Shown here: one piece after another, positions 5,439-5,512 of the stretch
How the letters are laid out: every line of letters starts with the position of its first letter
Numbering within the stretch: position 1 is the first letter of the stretch
NCBI GenBank assembly: GCA_007135385.1
Contig: SLIY01000344.1
Coordinates: forward strand, 1-5,512
Source: Leptolyngbyaceae cyanobacterium CSSed165cm_216
Lineage (GTDB): Bacteria > Cyanobacteriota > Cyanobacteriia > Phormidesmidales > Phormidesmidaceae
Direction of reading: 5' to 3'
Length of the DNA stretch: 5,512 nt
The notes under the pieces: model-generated
What the model saw: the letters and a program-made list of their open reading frames with translations, nothing else
Database searches by the model: none
What the model was told of the DNA's origin: nothing
Program-made: the position numbers and the translations under genes

Positions 5439-5512
5439 CCTGTCCCCTACACTGAAGGCATGGGCTGGGGCGATAAGAGCAACTGTGTGCTCAGGCAAGG
5501 CTTTGCTGGCGA
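5439..5512. other. Window edge, no assignable gene
   Basis: Three short readings run off the edge: an ATG at 5460 on the plus strand (17 codons, beginning MGWGDKSN), and two minus-strand tails, one ending ALIAPAHAFSVGDRLAKK with a stop at 5426-5424, the other ending PQPMPSV with a TAG slightly upstream. None is long enough to choose between. Confidence 0.3.

Noticed and set aside
5460..5512. A plus-strand ATG at 5460 open to the window end, as a divergent gene start
   Set aside because: Only 17 codons are visible, the GAAGG before it is one base from the ATG (too close for a ribosome site), and no promoter is seen.

Overview
The window looks like a piece of a cyanobacterial chromosome. Three things support this: the closest recognisable family versions of every protein are cyanobacterial; the window holds five copies of the octamer GCGATCGC (HIP1), which is highly over-represented in many cyanobacteria; and it encodes enzymes of both phylloquinone synthesis (menG) and chlorophyll synthesis (bciB). 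Base composition is moderately GC-rich. The genus cannot be fixed from this sequence; a Leptolyngbya- or Nodosilinea-like organism is only a guess.

Layout, left to right. (1) 3-1281: pyrH (UMP kinase) and frr (ribosome recycling factor) on the plus strand, overlapping by 11 bases. This is a widely conserved bacterial pair. (2) 1282-1507: a gap with a strong GC-rich hairpin and a doubtful split reading frame. (3) 1508-1894: a small VOC (glyoxalase-fold) protein of unknown substrate. (4) 1972-3940: menG/ubiE, the methyltransferase that finishes phylloquinone, overlapping by 20 bases with a membrane-anchored DUF445 protein. (5) 3941-4101: a convergent intergenic region with two perfect or near-perfect hairpins whose loops are complementary to each other. 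(6) 4102-5301, minus strand: bciB, the ferredoxin-dependent 8-vinyl reductase of chlorophyll synthesis, followed on its upstream side by a nested inverted-repeat region. (7) 5428-5512: a short edge with no assignable gene.

The genes are mostly housekeeping or photosynthetic. PyrH supplies UDP for nucleotide and envelope precursors and RRF recycles ribosomes. MenG makes the photosystem I quinone and BciB makes monovinyl chlorophyll, so two enzymes feeding photosystem assembly flank an uncharacterised membrane protein. I found no mobile element, CRISPR array, phage gene, tRNA or rRNA. No new protein system is evident. The least explained signals are non-coding: the paired kissing-loop hairpins at 4000-4088 and the overlapping inverted repeats at 5403-5438.
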